Shown: one piece after another, positions 41,177 to 50,458 of the stretch
Position numbering within the stretch: position 1 is the stretch's first letter
Layout: every line of letters starts with the position of its first letter
Assembly (NCBI GenBank): GCA_013364255.1
Contig: CP054936.1
Coordinates: 7,644,353-7,708,352, forward strand
Direction: 5' to 3'
DNA: 64,000 nucleotides
Source: Streptomyces seoulensis
GTDB taxonomy: Bacteria; Actinomycetota; Actinomycetes; Streptomycetales; Streptomycetaceae
Notes under the pieces: model-generated
Seen by the model: the letters and a program-made list of their open reading frames with translations, nothing else
Told to the model about the DNA's origin: nothing
The model's database searches: none
Made by a program: the position numbers and the translations under genes

Positions 41177-44100
41177 CTAGAGCTTCCCGTCCCGCAGCAG
41201 GTAGGTGAGCTGATCACCGGTGGATCGCCACCCTCCCAGATACTCCCCGACGTTCGGGCCGTCTGCGGCGAATGAGGCGTGCAGTCCTGTGTCGTCCACA
41301 TAGTGGATGGCTGCCTGACCCCTGTACGTGCCCGTGATCTGCCGTGTTCCCGGGTTCTTCACGAACTGTTCGATCGTGACGATGAACGCTTGGGCATTCA
41401 CCTTGTTGTAAGAGCCCGTGATGCCGAAGTCGACAGCGTGCATAACCCCCTCGTTGTTCAGCGACATGTAGTGATGCGGAAGCCTATCGCCCGAAATCCA
41501 CAAGCTTCCGCACCCGGGCCCGCTCCTGACCGCGGAGCCGGTGATGCCAGACTGCAGGCCAGCGGTCTTTCCACCCGCCAGCAGTGCGCCTGCTCCGGCG
41601 GGGAGGCTTCCCCTCAGACAGAGCCCGCGCAGCTTCTGGAAAACCTTACTGATGATGCCGGCGATGGCCTCTTCGGACAGCCCGGCGGCACGCAGACCCT
41701 TGTAGGCGTCGACGAAGCCGATGTCCAGTCTCATGGAGGCGTCGACCGCCTTGACCGCCTTGCTGATGTCGGCGATCAAGCCTTCCACCGGGAAGTAGCT
41801 GGCGTAGGCCCAGGCGCAGCCGCTGATGCTGCCGTGGAGGCAGTCCAGCATGTCTTCGGCGAAGAACGAGAACAGGATCGCCCCGGCCACGTCGCCGAAG
41901 AGGCTCTGCCACCCGGCGCGGACGATGTCCTTGCCGGAGAAGTGGTGCTGCCAGTTCTCGATCTTGACGTTCTTCAGGGTCGACCGCTGGAGGAACTGCC
42001 ACGACTCCTTCGGGCAGCCGTCCACGGTGGCCTGCGCCTCGTCATCCGTGCAGAGGTAGAAGTCGGCCTCGTAGGTGACGACCAGGTTGTACGCGGCGTC
42101 GCAGCCCGTGATGGCCGCTTGCGGCATCGGGGGACACTCGCCGATCTGCCGGGAGCTGACGATCTCCACGGTGGACTCGTCCGGGACGGCGAACACACCG
42201 GCGATGCCGGTACCGGATCCCTTGGACGCCTGCGCGTTGGCCTGCTCCCGTTCGGTGCGGTCGGCCGCGGCCTGGGCTTCCTCGGCGTACTTGTCGGCGT
42301 CCTTGGCCGCCTGTTCGGCCTCGGTCGCGGCGGCGTCGGCGCGGTCTGCTGCCGCGCGTGCGTCCTTGGCGTCCTGTTCGGCCCGTCCGGCCGCGGAGCG
42401 GGCGGCTTCGGCGTCGAGTTCGGCGGCGTCGGCGGAGTCGCGGGCGTCCTTGGCGTAGCCTTCGGCACCGCCGGCGGCTCTGTCGGCGGCTGCCGCGTCC
42501 TCGGTGGCCTGCTGGTCGTACTCGATGGTGCGGGCCAGTGATGCCTGGGCCGCTGCCGCGGCCTTGGCCGCGTCGGCCGCGTAGCCGAGGGCCTCCTTGG
42601 AATAGGTGCGGGCGTCGGCCGCGTACTTGGCCGCGTTCGCCGCGTGCTGGTACGCCTCCTTGGCGTCGCCCTTGGCCTGGTCGGCGAGGTTCTTCGCGGC
42701 GTCGGCCTCGGCGGCGGCGTTCTTGGCGTGCGCGTCCGCTACGGCCTGCTGCTGCTCCGCGATCGTTTTCGAGCCCTGCCCGGTCAGTACGACCAGACCG
42801 GCGGCGGAGTCGCTGTCGATGTACGGGGAGCCGAGTTCCACGGCGTCGTTGGCGGGGGCGGCGACCTGCTGGGCCGCCTTGCCGGCGTCGACGGCCGCCT
42901 GCGCGGTGACGTGTGCGTACCCGGCCGCCTTCGCGGAGGCCGCGAGCGCGATGCCCGCTTCCTTGTTCGCGGCATCCGCCTGGGCCTTGGCGTCCTTGGC
43001 GTGCTGCTCGGCCTCGTCGGCGAGCTTCACCGCGGTCTGCGCCTCGGCGGCGGCGTCCTGGGACGCCTTGATGGCGTCCGCGGCGGCACTGGTGGCCGTC
43101 CGCACGGCCGCGTCCGCCTTCAGCTTGGCCGCCTGCGCGGCGTCCGCGTCGGAGCGCGCCCGCTTGGCCGCGGCTTCCGCACGGGTGGCCGCCGCGTCCG
43201 CGTCCGCCGCCGCCTGCGTGGCCGCGTCCGCTTCCGAACGGGCATTGGCCGCCGCCGCTTCGGCGTCGCCGGCCGCCTTGTCCGCCGCGTTCGCCGCGGC
43301 GCGGGCCGCGTCGGCGGCGTCACCCGAGTCGAGGGAGTCGGCGTAAGCGTCCTTGGCGTCGGCCTTGGCGCGGGCCGCGTCCGCCTTCTGCTCGGCGTCC
43401 CACGCGTCGTCGCGCATCTCCTTGGCGTGGTCCTTGGCCGCGACCGCGTCGTCCCGCCGCTCCCCGGCGGTCTTCTCCTCGGCCTCGGCCTTGTCCTTGG
43501 CGTCCTTGGCCTTGGCTGCTTCGGACTCGGCGTTGCGGCGGTGCTCGGATGCCTCGGCGCGTCTGGCGGCGGCCGTATCCTTCTCCGCCTTGGCCGTCTT
43601 CTCCTCGGCCTCCGCCGCGAGCCGCTTGGCGTGGGCGTCGGCGGCGGCCGCCTTGGCGTCGCCCTCGGCCTTCACCGCGACGACGAGCTTGGCCTCGGCG
43701 GTCTCCTTGTCCTGCTTGGCGTTGTCCCGGTGCATCCTGGCCGCGTCCGCAGCGGCCTTGGCCTGCAGCTCCGCTGCCTCGGCGGCCTTCTTGCGGAACT
43801 CGGCTGCCGACTGCGCCGACTGCGCGAGCGCGCGCTGTGTGATGGCCGCGCTGTCCCCTGCCGCGGCACGGGTCGCCGCCTCGGCGGTCTCGCCGGCCTT
43901 CTCCAACGCCGTCAGCGCGGCAGCCGCGCCCTTGGTGACCTGGTCCTTCTGCAGACCCACCAGCAGGCCCCGGCCTCGCGGGGCACCCGCGGCATCGGCG
44001 ATGCCGTAAGCGGCCTGGAGCACGGTGTCCGACGTCGTCGCGGCCTTCTGGGCGATGGCCATCTGCGCCTTGACCGCGGCGAGCTGCTTCTTCGCCTCGG

Positions 44101-45673
44101 TCTGCGCGGCGGTGATGTTCGCCTTGGCCTTGTCCACGTCGGCCTTCGCCGGCGCGCTGCCGGTGTGGGTCTTGGCGACGATCCGGAACTTCTGTGCCGC
44201 GGAGCCGTTGCACGCCGACGACACGGCGTCCTTGCTGTTGTCGAACGTCGGCAGGTGCAGACACTTGCCGGACGCCGCGTTCACCAGCGGGCCGGCGCTG
44301 CGCACGTCGAACTTCCACTGCTGGGCCTTGGCACTGCCGCAGTCCCGGATCTGGACCTTCGTACCGTCGGCGGTGGCGCCGTTCAGCACTTCCAGGCACT
44401 TGCCCGAGTTCGGGTTGCGCAGGGTGCGGCCACCGTCGTACGTGGCCCACAACTGCCACTTCTGGGCGGCACCGCCGTTACACGTGTAGACCTGCACCGG
44501 AGTGCCGTTGGTCTTGCCGCCCCCCGCCACGTCCAGACACTTGCCGGCAGCGCCCGGCACCTGGATCTCCAGGTCACCGTCGCCGATCCAGTTGAAGCCG
44601 CCTTCCGTGTAGTAGTCCAGCCAGCGGGTGGAGTAGTCGGCGATCCACGACTGTCCCACCAGCTTGCCCAACGCGAACGAGCCGTCCTGCAACGCCTTCG
44701 TGGCGGTGGCGGAAGCTCCCAGGATCTGCTGGCGCTGGGTCGCCTGCGAGGTGATTTCCTGCTGCCACTCCGTGCTCGCCTGCGCCACTTCCTTGCCGAG
44801 CACCCGGTTGGGGTCGATCGGATCGTGCCATCCGCAGGCGGCGAAACGGGCCTTCAGGTCTTCCACCGCGATGCGGAACTCGGGCGTGTCCGGATCCGGC
44901 GCCGTCTTCGGGAAACCGCCGGCGGACAGGAAGATACGGGCGTCGTCCGCGAACACCCGCGGAACGAACAGCGTGTTGGGTTCGATCTTGCCGGAGTTCT
45001 TCTTCCACAGTGCCCACGCCTGCTGCTCCTGCGGTGTCCCTCCGGAGGTGTACAGCTGGTCACCGATCGCGAGCGCTGCCTTCTTCGTGTCGTCGTCAGC
45101 GGTGGGCGACGTCTCGTAGAACGGCGAGAACACGTCCATCGCCTTGCCCCACGACTGGTAGATCCACGGGAGCAGCCCGATCTTGTCGTAGATCTCGGAA
45201 GCTCCCGTCGGCCTGCCCGGGTAGTCGCTCAGACCCGAGACAGCGGCGGGGAACGCGTGCTGCTGATCCATGACCTTCTGCTGCCACTGGAAGCTGTTGT
45301 CCTCGTCGGCGGAGAAGGCCGTGTGCAGCGGGTCCTTGGTGTCGTAGAGGTCCCGGTTGAGCTTCTGATGCAGCTGATCCGGCGGCAGTCCGATGGCGCC
45401 CTGCGCCAGGGCGAACAGGTTCGGGCCGCCCTTGCGCAGCCCGTCGACCCCCACACACTGATCACTGCGGAGCTGTTCTGCGGCCTGGGCGTCGAACCCG
45501 TCGTAGGAGTCGGCCACCAGACCGCCGCGCGGCTCCCCGCCGCCAGTCGAAGCCCCCGGCTGTACCGCGACGCCGGCCAGCAGCGCCAACGAGGCCAGCG
45601 GAGCGACCAAGGTCGCCGTACCGCCCAACCATCTGGGGCGTGTGCCCCACTTCCCCACCAGTCTGTACGACAC
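41177..45673 (-). CDS. Giant secreted polymorphic toxin: ricin-lectin, Ala-rich coiled coil, colicin D-like tip
   Basis: 1498 residues from GTG 45673 (GAGAGGGA upstream; the earlier in-frame start lacks a ribosome site). Order: basic signal/anchor (1-40, WLGGTATLVAPLASLALLAGV); unique helical domain (50-365); ricin B-lectin with three QxW-type repeats (368-500: AQKWQLW, AQQWKF, AQKFRIV); about 680 residues of Ala/Asp/Lys coiled coil (510-1190); a Cys-containing pretoxin region with hydrophobic stretches (1200-1390); and a C-terminal 99-residue domain with MHAVDFGI, IEQFVKNP, ITGTYRGQAAIHYVDDTGL and LGGWRSTGDQL, matching colicin D, an anticodon nuclease of tRNA-Arg. Likely used against competing bacteria. 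Confidence 0.82.
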   Translation of the reverse strand: MSYRLVGKWGTRPRWLGGTATLVAPLASLALLAGVAVQPGASTGGGEPRGGLVADSYDGFDAQAAEQLRSDQCVGVDGLRKGGPNLFALAQGAIGLPPDQLHQKLNRDLYDTKDPLHTAFSADEDNSFQWQQKVMDQQHAFPAAVSGLSDYPGRPTGASEIYDKIGLLPWIYQSWGKAMDVFSPFYETSPTADDDTKKAALAIGDQLYTSGGTPQEQQAWALWKKNSGKIEPNTLFVPRVFADDARIFLSAGGFPKTAPDPDTPEFRIAVEDLKARFAACGWHDPIDPNRVLGKEVAQASTEWQQEITSQATQRQQILGASATATKALQDGSFALGKLVGQSWIADYSTRWLDYYTEGGFNWIGDGDLEIQVPGAAGKCLDVAGGGKTNGTPVQVYTCNGGAAQKWQLWATYDGGRTLRNPNSGKCLEVLNGATADGTKVQIRDCGSAKAQQWKFDVRSAGPLVNAASGKCLHLPTFDNSKDAVSSACNGSAAQKFRIVAKTHTGSAPAKADVDKAKANITAAQTEAKKQLAAVKAQMAIAQKAATTSDTVLQAAYGIADAAGAPRGRGLLVGLQKDQVTKGAAAALTALEKAGETAEAATRAAAGDSAAITQRALAQSAQSAAEFRKKAAEAAELQAKAAADAARMHRDNAKQDKETAEAKLVVAVKAEGDAKAAAADAHAKRLAAEAEEKTAKAEKDTAAARRAEASEHRRNAESEAAKAKDAKDKAEAEEKTAGERRDDAVAAKDHAKEMRDDAWDAEQKADAARAKADAKDAYADSLDSGDAADAARAAANAADKAAGDAEAAAANARSEADAATQAAADADAAATRAEAAAKRARSDADAAQAAKLKADAAVRTATSAAADAIKASQDAAAEAQTAVKLADEAEQHAKDAKAQADAANKEAGIALAASAKAAGYAHVTAQAAVDAGKAAQQVAAPANDAVELGSPYIDSDSAAGLVVLTGQGSKTIAEQQQAVADAHAKNAAAEADAAKNLADQAKGDAKEAYQHAANAAKYAADARTYSKEALGYAADAAKAAAAAQASLARTIEYDQQATEDAAAADRAAGGAEGYAKDARDSADAAELDAEAARSAAGRAEQDAKDARAAADRADAAATEAEQAAKDADKYAEEAQAAADRTEREQANAQASKGSGTGIAGVFAVPDESTVEIVSSRQIGECPPMPQAAITGCDAAYNLVVTYEADFYLCTDDEAQATVDGCPKESWQFLQRSTLKNVKIENWQHHFSGKDIVRAGWQSLFGDVAGAILFSFFAEDMLDCLHGSISGCAWAYASYFPVEGLIADISKAVKAVDASMRLDIGFVDAYKGLRAAGLSEEAIAGIISKVFQKLRGLCLRGSLPAGAGALLAGGKTAGLQSGITGSAVRSGPGCGSLWISGDRLPHHYMSLNNEGVMHAVDFGITGSYNKVNAQAFIVTIEQFVKNPGTRQITGTYRGQAAIHYVDDTGLHASFAADGPNVGEYLGGWRSTGDQLTYLLRDGKL

Positions 45674-46226
45674 GCGTGTCCCTCTCTGCTCGCGGCTGCT
45701 GCGGCACGCGCCAAGGAGGGACGAGGCCCCCGCACGGGACCTCACGCGGTGTTGGCGCTCCCCCGTGGACACGCCGCTCGCTCCGGCCCAGGACTGGTCA
45801 TGGCCCTGCCAGAGCGGACGCCACCATAGACACGTCGGCGATTCGACAGGCAAGGGCTGTATTTCCAGGGCCAGTTACGTTCTGCAACCGCACACTGGAC
45901 GCAGAATTCGTGAACCCTGTGTGTGGCTTGTGTAAGGAGCTTGTCGACGCCTTACCGGAGTCACGTCAGGTTTTTACCCGCAGTAACTGTGAGATCAACA
46001 TCACACTCCTGGAGGTCAAGGGGTCGCAGGTTCACATCCTGTCGTCCTGATTCGTTTCCGGGGCCGGTGGGGCGGCCGCGGGCCGGCCGCTGTCCGGTCC
46101 GGGGCGTCCCCTCGTCGTGCGGGTGGCCGAAGGGACCCTAAGGAGACCCGAAGCCTTTCCGAAGGCATATGTCGCACAGTGGGGACAGGTGCTGACAGGC
46201 GCTCGAACGGGGCTGGAGGGGCGGAC
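45674..46226. other. Junction region between toxin gene and PKS cluster
   Basis: 553 bp. It holds the toxin promoter, an A/T-rich patch around 45860-46010, the tRNA-Pro-like 3' fragment at 46014-46050, and the leader of the FMN reductase gene. No gene is supported. Confidence 0.55.
46014..46050 (+). other. tRNA-Pro 3'-end fragment, probable attachment-site remnant
   Basis: 37 nt matching tRNA-Pro(GGG) from the anticodon stem to the discriminator (GGTCAAGGGGTCGCAGGTTC...) with two substitutions, one in the T loop and one in the acceptor stem. It cannot fold as a tRNA. It lies in the same orientation as copy 2, 8.4 kb downstream, as expected of an att direct repeat. Confidence 0.85.
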
Positions 46227-46838
46227 ATGGACGACGACGACCGGCTGAGGCTGGTGATTCTCGTCGGCGCGGCCCGAGAGGGCCGGTTCGGCCTCGCGGC
46301 CGCCGAATGGCTCGCCGCCCGCGCCCGGCTGCGCAGCGACTTCGAGGTCGACGTCATCGACCTGACCACGGCCTGGCTGCCGGACATGATGACCGCCGAC
46401 CCCGCGGTGCCGAGGCCCTCCGCCGTGCGGGACCTGTCCCCGTGGCTCGCCGCCGCCGACGCCTTCGCCGTGGTGACGCAGGAGTACCGCTTCGGCTGTC
46501 CGGCGTCGCTGAAGAACGCCATCGACTGGTACGACAGCGAATGGCACGCCAAACCCGTCGGCTTCGTCTGCTACGGCGGCCCCTCGGGCGGACTGTGCGC
46601 CGTCGGCCAACTGCGCCAGGTCTTCGCCGAGTCCCACGCGATGACCATCCCGGAGACCGTCAGCTTCCACAACTACCGGGAACGGTGGGGCCCCGAGGGC
46701 CGGTTCCTCGACACCGAGGACCGCCACGACGACGCCGTCGCCCTGCTCGACCGGCTCGGCTGGTGGGCCAGGGCCCTGCACCGGGCGCGCTCCCACGAGC
46801 CGTACACCCATCCCTACCCCGCTCGCGCGGAGGAGTGA
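46227..46838 (+). CDS. NADPH-dependent FMN reductase-like flavoprotein
   Basis: 203 residues, flavodoxin fold. LVILVGAAREGRFGLAAAEWL is the phosphate-binding start, PDMMTAD follows, and VTQEYRFGCPASLKNAIDW matches the TPEYNxSxPGxLKNAxDW signature of NAD(P)H:FMN reductases. GVLCYGGPSGG-like FVCYGGPSGGLCA completes it. ATG 46227 follows GGAGGGG. It is the first gene of the PKS cluster, 5 bp before the thioesterase, and may supply reduced flavin to tailoring enzymes. Confidence 0.87.
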   Translation: MDDDDRLRLVILVGAAREGRFGLAAAEWLAARARLRSDFEVDVIDLTTAWLPDMMTADPAVPRPSAVRDLSPWLAAADAFAVVTQEYRFGCPASLKNAIDWYDSEWHAKPVGFVCYGGPSGGLCAVGQLRQVFAESHAMTIPETVSFHNYRERWGPEGRFLDTEDRHDDAVALLDRLGWWARALHRARSHEPYTHPYPARAEE

Positions 46839-46843
46839 CGCAC

Positions 46844-47746
46844 ATGGACACGACCTGGTTCCGCCGGTTCGGCGAGCCGCGGCCGACGGGCTGCCGGCTC
46901 CTCTGTTTCCCGCACGCGGGCGGCGCGGCCGGCGCCTACGCGCCACTGGCCCGCAAACTGGCCGGCACGCTCGACGTGCTGGCCGTCCAGTACCCCGGCC
47001 GTCAGGACCGGCGCGGCGAGCCGCCGGTCGACTCCGTCCTCGGCCTGGCCGCGCGGATAGCCGACCGGCTCACCGCGGAACCGCACCGGCCGTACGCGTT
47101 CTTCGGCCACAGCATGGGCGCGCTCGTCGCCTACGAGACGGCGCGCATCCTGCACGCCGGATCCGCGCCGCCTCCGGTCCGCCTGTTCCTGTCCGGGCGC
47201 GGCGCGCCCGGCCCGACACCGAACCGGCACGACCGACTCACGGACGACGCGGCCATCCTCACCGCCGTCCGGGACCTGGGAGGCACCGACGCCTCCGTCC
47301 TGGACGATCCGGAACTGGTCGACATGGTGCTGCCGGCGCTGCGCGCCGACTACGGGGCCCTGGCCTCGTACCGCTGGCAGGCCGGCCCCGCGCTGGACAC
47401 CCCCCTCACCGTGCTCGTCGGGGACGCCGACCCGGTCGTACCGGTCGCGTCCGTGGCCGGCTGGGCACGGCAGACCCGGCAGGACAACGAGGTCCTGGTC
47501 TTCACGGGGGGCCATTTCTATCTGAGCGAACGGCTGGACGAGGTGACCACCGTCGTCGAGGGCCGCTTGCGGACACGGACTGGGGGAAGCAGTGGAATTC
47601 CGGATTCTGGGCCCGCTGGAGGCGTCGGAGGGAGAGCGCAAGCTCGCGCTGGGGGGACACAAGCAGCGGGCGGTGCTGGGACTGCTCCTGCTGCGCGCGA
47701 ACCGGGTGGTGGCGACCAGCGAACTGCTGGGCGCGCTGTGGCCTGA
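46844..47746 (+). CDS. Type II thioesterase of the PKS cluster
   Basis: 300 residues. LLCFPHAGGAAGAYAPLA starts the fold, GHSMGALVAYE holds the nucleophile Ser, DADPVVP the Asp, and GGHFYL the His of the triad. These proteins remove wrongly primed acyl groups from PKS carrier domains. The normal family end is near residue 245; here the frame continues another 50 Gly/Ala-rich residues, overlapping the SARP gene by 155 bp. Either the overlap is real or a stop has been lost. ATG 46844 is preceded by GGAGGAG. Confidence 0.88.
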   Translation: MDTTWFRRFGEPRPTGCRLLCFPHAGGAAGAYAPLARKLAGTLDVLAVQYPGRQDRRGEPPVDSVLGLAARIADRLTAEPHRPYAFFGHSMGALVAYETARILHAGSAPPPVRLFLSGRGAPGPTPNRHDRLTDDAAILTAVRDLGGTDASVLDDPELVDMVLPALRADYGALASYRWQAGPALDTPLTVLVGDADPVVPVASVAGWARQTRQDNEVLVFTGGHFYLSERLDEVTTVVEGRLRTRTGGSSGIPDSGPAGGVGGRAQARAGGTQAAGGAGTAPAAREPGGGDQRTAGRAVA

Positions 47747-49724
47747 CGAGAGCCGGCCCGCCACCGCCCGCAAGATCGTGCAGAACGCGGTGTGGGGCCT
47801 GCGGGCCCTGTTCGCCGACGGGGGCGGCGCCGTCCGCGGCCCGCGCCCCGAACTCGTCACCCAGACGCCGGGCTACCTCCTGCGCGTCGACCCCGACACG
47901 GTCGACCTGCACCGGTTCAACCGCCGGGTCGCCGAAGGCCGCGCCCGCCTGTCCGCCGGGCAGCCCGCGCAGGCCGCCGCCCTGCTCGGCGCGGGCCTCG
48001 AGGAGTGGCACGGACCGGCCCTCGCCGACCTCGCCGAGGCCGGCACCGACTGGCCGGAGCTGACCGCGCTGAGCCAGCTGAGGCTGGACGTCATGGAGGA
48101 CCGCTTCGAGGCCGAGCTGCGCAGCGGCCACCACCACTCCGTGCTCGGCGAACTCGTCTCCCTCGCCGAGGAGGAGCCGCTGCGCGAGCGGCTGTGCGGG
48201 CAGCTGATGCTCGCCCTGTACCGGTGCGGCCGGCAGGCCGAGGCGCTGGAGGTCTTCAGCCGGGTGCGCCGCTCCCTCGTCGAGGAGCACGGCCTCGAAC
48301 CCTCCCGCGAACTCCAGCTGCTCCAGCAGAACATCCTCGTCCACGACCCGGCGCTGGCCGCGCCGGCCACCGTCGCGCCCGTACTGCCGGCCGTGCACAC
48401 CCGCCCGGAGCCGCCCGAACCGCAGCGCGCGCTCCCGGAGCCGGCCGCGCCCCGGGCCGCCGGGCCGGCCGCCCCGCACACCGAGCGCCGCTCGGTGGCC
48501 GTGCTGCTGGTCGGGGTGCGCACCGCCGAGGAGACCGGCGCCGAGGCGCGGTCCTCGCGCGCGCTGTACGACGCCGTCGCCGCCGTCGCCGACTGCGTGG
48601 AGGAGTTCGGCGGCACCGTCGCCGGGTCGCTGGGCGGGAGCACGGTGGCGGTCTTCGGCCTGGGCACCGGCCGGGACGGCGCCTCGCTGCACGCCGTGCG
48701 CGCCGCCCTGGCGCTGCGCGCCCGCCTCAGCCAGGTGCCCGGGCCGACCTGGCACGCCGCGGTGTCCGCCGGTGAGGCGCTGGTGCGCCACAACCCCTAC
48801 GACGCGTCCGCCCCCGTGCGCGTCGTGGGCCGCCTGGTCGACGAGGCGCGCTCTCTGCTCACCGGCGTGCCGGCCGGCGAGATCCAGCTGACCGGCGAGG
48901 CGGTGCGTGACACCGCCGACCTGGTACGGCAACTGCCCACGGAGCGGGCCGGGGTGCGGGCGGTGGCCGGACTGCGCACGGCCGGACAGGCCGCGGCGCT
49001 GCCCGATCCGTCCGGCGGGTTCGAGGCCGAACTCGGCCTGGTCACCGGTCTGCTGGCGCGCTCGCGCCGGCTCGACGCCCCGCACCTGGTGAACCTGCTG
49101 GGCGGACAGGGCGTGGGCAAGACCCGGTTCCTCACCGACTTCGTCCGGCGCATCCAGGACGAGGCGGTCCGGGTGGTGCGGGTACGCGGCGGCGATGTGG
49201 CCGGCTGGACGGTGTGCGACGTGCTGCGGGCCTGCTGCGGACTGCCGGTGTCCGACACCGCCGACAGCAGGCTGACCGGCGTCGTGCGCCGGGTGGCGGG
49301 ACGGGGCGAGACCGCCGAGCGGCTGCTGCGGCGACTCGGCCCGGGGCGGCCGCACCGGAGCGGGGACCAGGGGGCCGAGGCGTTCGACGCCTGGTGCGAA
49401 CTGCTGGTGCTGCTGGCGCGGGAACAGCCGCTGGTGCTGTGCGTGGACGACGCGCACGCCGCCGAGGACGCGGTGCTGGACCTCGTGGAGCGGCTGGCGT
49501 CGGTGCCGCACGAGGTGCCGCTGCTCATCGTCGCCCTCGCCCGGCCCGCCGACCTGCTCGAACGGCGGCCCCGCTGGGGCACGGGCCTGCGGCACAGCGT
49601 CACGCTCACCCTGGAGCGGCTGCCCGGAGCCACGGCCGAACCGGCGCTCGACGCGGGCTGGCTCGGCGCCCCGGCCCACGAGGAACAACCGACGGCGGTT
49701 CCCCGGACGGACATCCGCGGCTGA
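47592..49724 (+). CDS. Large SARP regulator with cyclase-like and AAA ATPase domains, SARP1
   Basis: 710 residues. 1-95: OmpR-type winged helix (LGPLEASEGERKLALGGHKQRAVLGLLLL, ALWPDE). 96-255: BTAD (HRFNRRVAEGRA...EHGLEPSRELQLLQQNIL). 300-440: class III nucleotidyl-cyclase-like fold (VAVLLVGVRTAEE, EEFGGTVAGSLGGSTVAVFG) lacking the metal Asp pair. 470-690: ATPase with Walker A GGQGVGKTR and Walker B LVLCVDDAH. GTG 47592 follows GGGGGAAG. SARPs activate antibiotic cluster promoters at direct repeats. Translated from inside the thioesterase frame, so expression of the two is linked. Confidence 0.87.
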   Translation: MEFRILGPLEASEGERKLALGGHKQRAVLGLLLLRANRVVATSELLGALWPDESRPATARKIVQNAVWGLRALFADGGGAVRGPRPELVTQTPGYLLRVDPDTVDLHRFNRRVAEGRARLSAGQPAQAAALLGAGLEEWHGPALADLAEAGTDWPELTALSQLRLDVMEDRFEAELRSGHHHSVLGELVSLAEEEPLRERLCGQLMLALYRCGRQAEALEVFSRVRRSLVEEHGLEPSRELQLLQQNILVHDPALAAPATVAPVLPAVHTRPEPPEPQRALPEPAAPRAAGPAAPHTERRSVAVLLVGVRTAEETGAEARSSRALYDAVAAVADCVEEFGGTVAGSLGGSTVAVFGLGTGRDGASLHAVRAALALRARLSQVPGPTWHAAVSAGEALVRHNPYDASAPVRVVGRLVDEARSLLTGVPAGEIQLTGEAVRDTADLVRQLPTERAGVRAVAGLRTAGQAAALPDPSGGFEAELGLVTGLLARSRRLDAPHLVNLLGGQGVGKTRFLTDFVRRIQDEAVRVVRVRGGDVAGWTVCDVLRACCGLPVSDTADSRLTGVVRRVAGRGETAERLLRRLGPGRPHRSGDQGAEAFDAWCELLVLLAREQPLVLCVDDAHAAEDAVLDLVERLASVPHEVPLLIVALARPADLLERRPRWGTGLRHSVTLTLERLPGATAEPALDAGWLGAPAHEEQPTAVPRTDIRG

Positions 49725-50458
49725 CCCCGGCGGCTGCTCCCGGCGGCTGACCCCGGCGGCTGACCCCGGCGGCCGGCGCCGGCCGCCTGCCGCGGGCGTG
49801 CGCCGGGCGGGCGCGGCGCAGCCGCCCGACAGGCGGCGCGGGCGTGGCCGACGGCACCGCCGGGGGCGGCGACATCCGCTGGAGCGGTCGCCGCTCGGTC
49901 GCCGGCCGTTCGTCCGGGGTTCGTCCGCCGCAGGGTTCGTCCGCCGCCGGGTTCGGGTGGCTGTCGGGCCGTGGTCGCCGCCCGGTTACGGCCGCCGTCG
50001 GGCTCCGGCCGCTGCCGGGCTCTGGCGGCTGCCGGGTCCGGATCGGGGTCGGGGTTGGGTCCCGTGCGCTGCCGGGGTTCGTCCGCCGTCGGGTTCAGGT
50101 GGCTGTCGGGCTGTGGTCGCTGTTGGGTTACGGCTGCCTCCGGGCTCTGGCCGCCGCCGGGTCCGGATCGCGGTCGGGGTTCGGGCGCGGTCGGGTCCCG
50201 TGCGCTGCCGGAGTTCGTCCGCCGTCGGGTTCGGGACGCCACTGGGTCCGTCCGCTGTTGGGTTACGGCCGCCGTCGCGCTCTGGCAGCTGCCGGGGGGC
50301 CGGACGCCGTCGGGCTCGGGACGCCGCTGGCTTACGTCCGCCGTCGGACTCTCACCGCCGCCTTCGGGCCGCCGTCGCGTTCCGGTCGCCGCCGGGGTTC
50401 CATCCGCCGTCGGGTTCCGTCCGCCGTCGGGATACGGCCGCCGTCGGGTTGCGGCCGT
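49725..50458. repeat. Degenerate minisatellite region between convergent SARP genes
   Basis: 734 bp. After four CCCCGGCGGCTGA-type units (49727-49775) come dozens of diverged copies of a roughly 15-21-bp unit around CGCCGTCGGGTTCGG and CCGCCGTCGGGTT. Long open frames cross it on both strands only because stops are absent from the unit; they encode Arg/Pro/Gly runs with no domain and are not called as genes. Confidence 0.75.

Noticed and set aside
42644..45829. 1061-residue plus-strand frame opposite the giant toxin
   Set aside because: Leu/Gly/Arg-rich mirror of the Ala-rich coiled coil; no domain, and the minus strand has ribosome site, signal peptide and known domains.
46014..46050. Third functional tRNA-Pro gene
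   Set aside because: Only the 3' half is present and the acceptor cannot pair, so it is a fragment.
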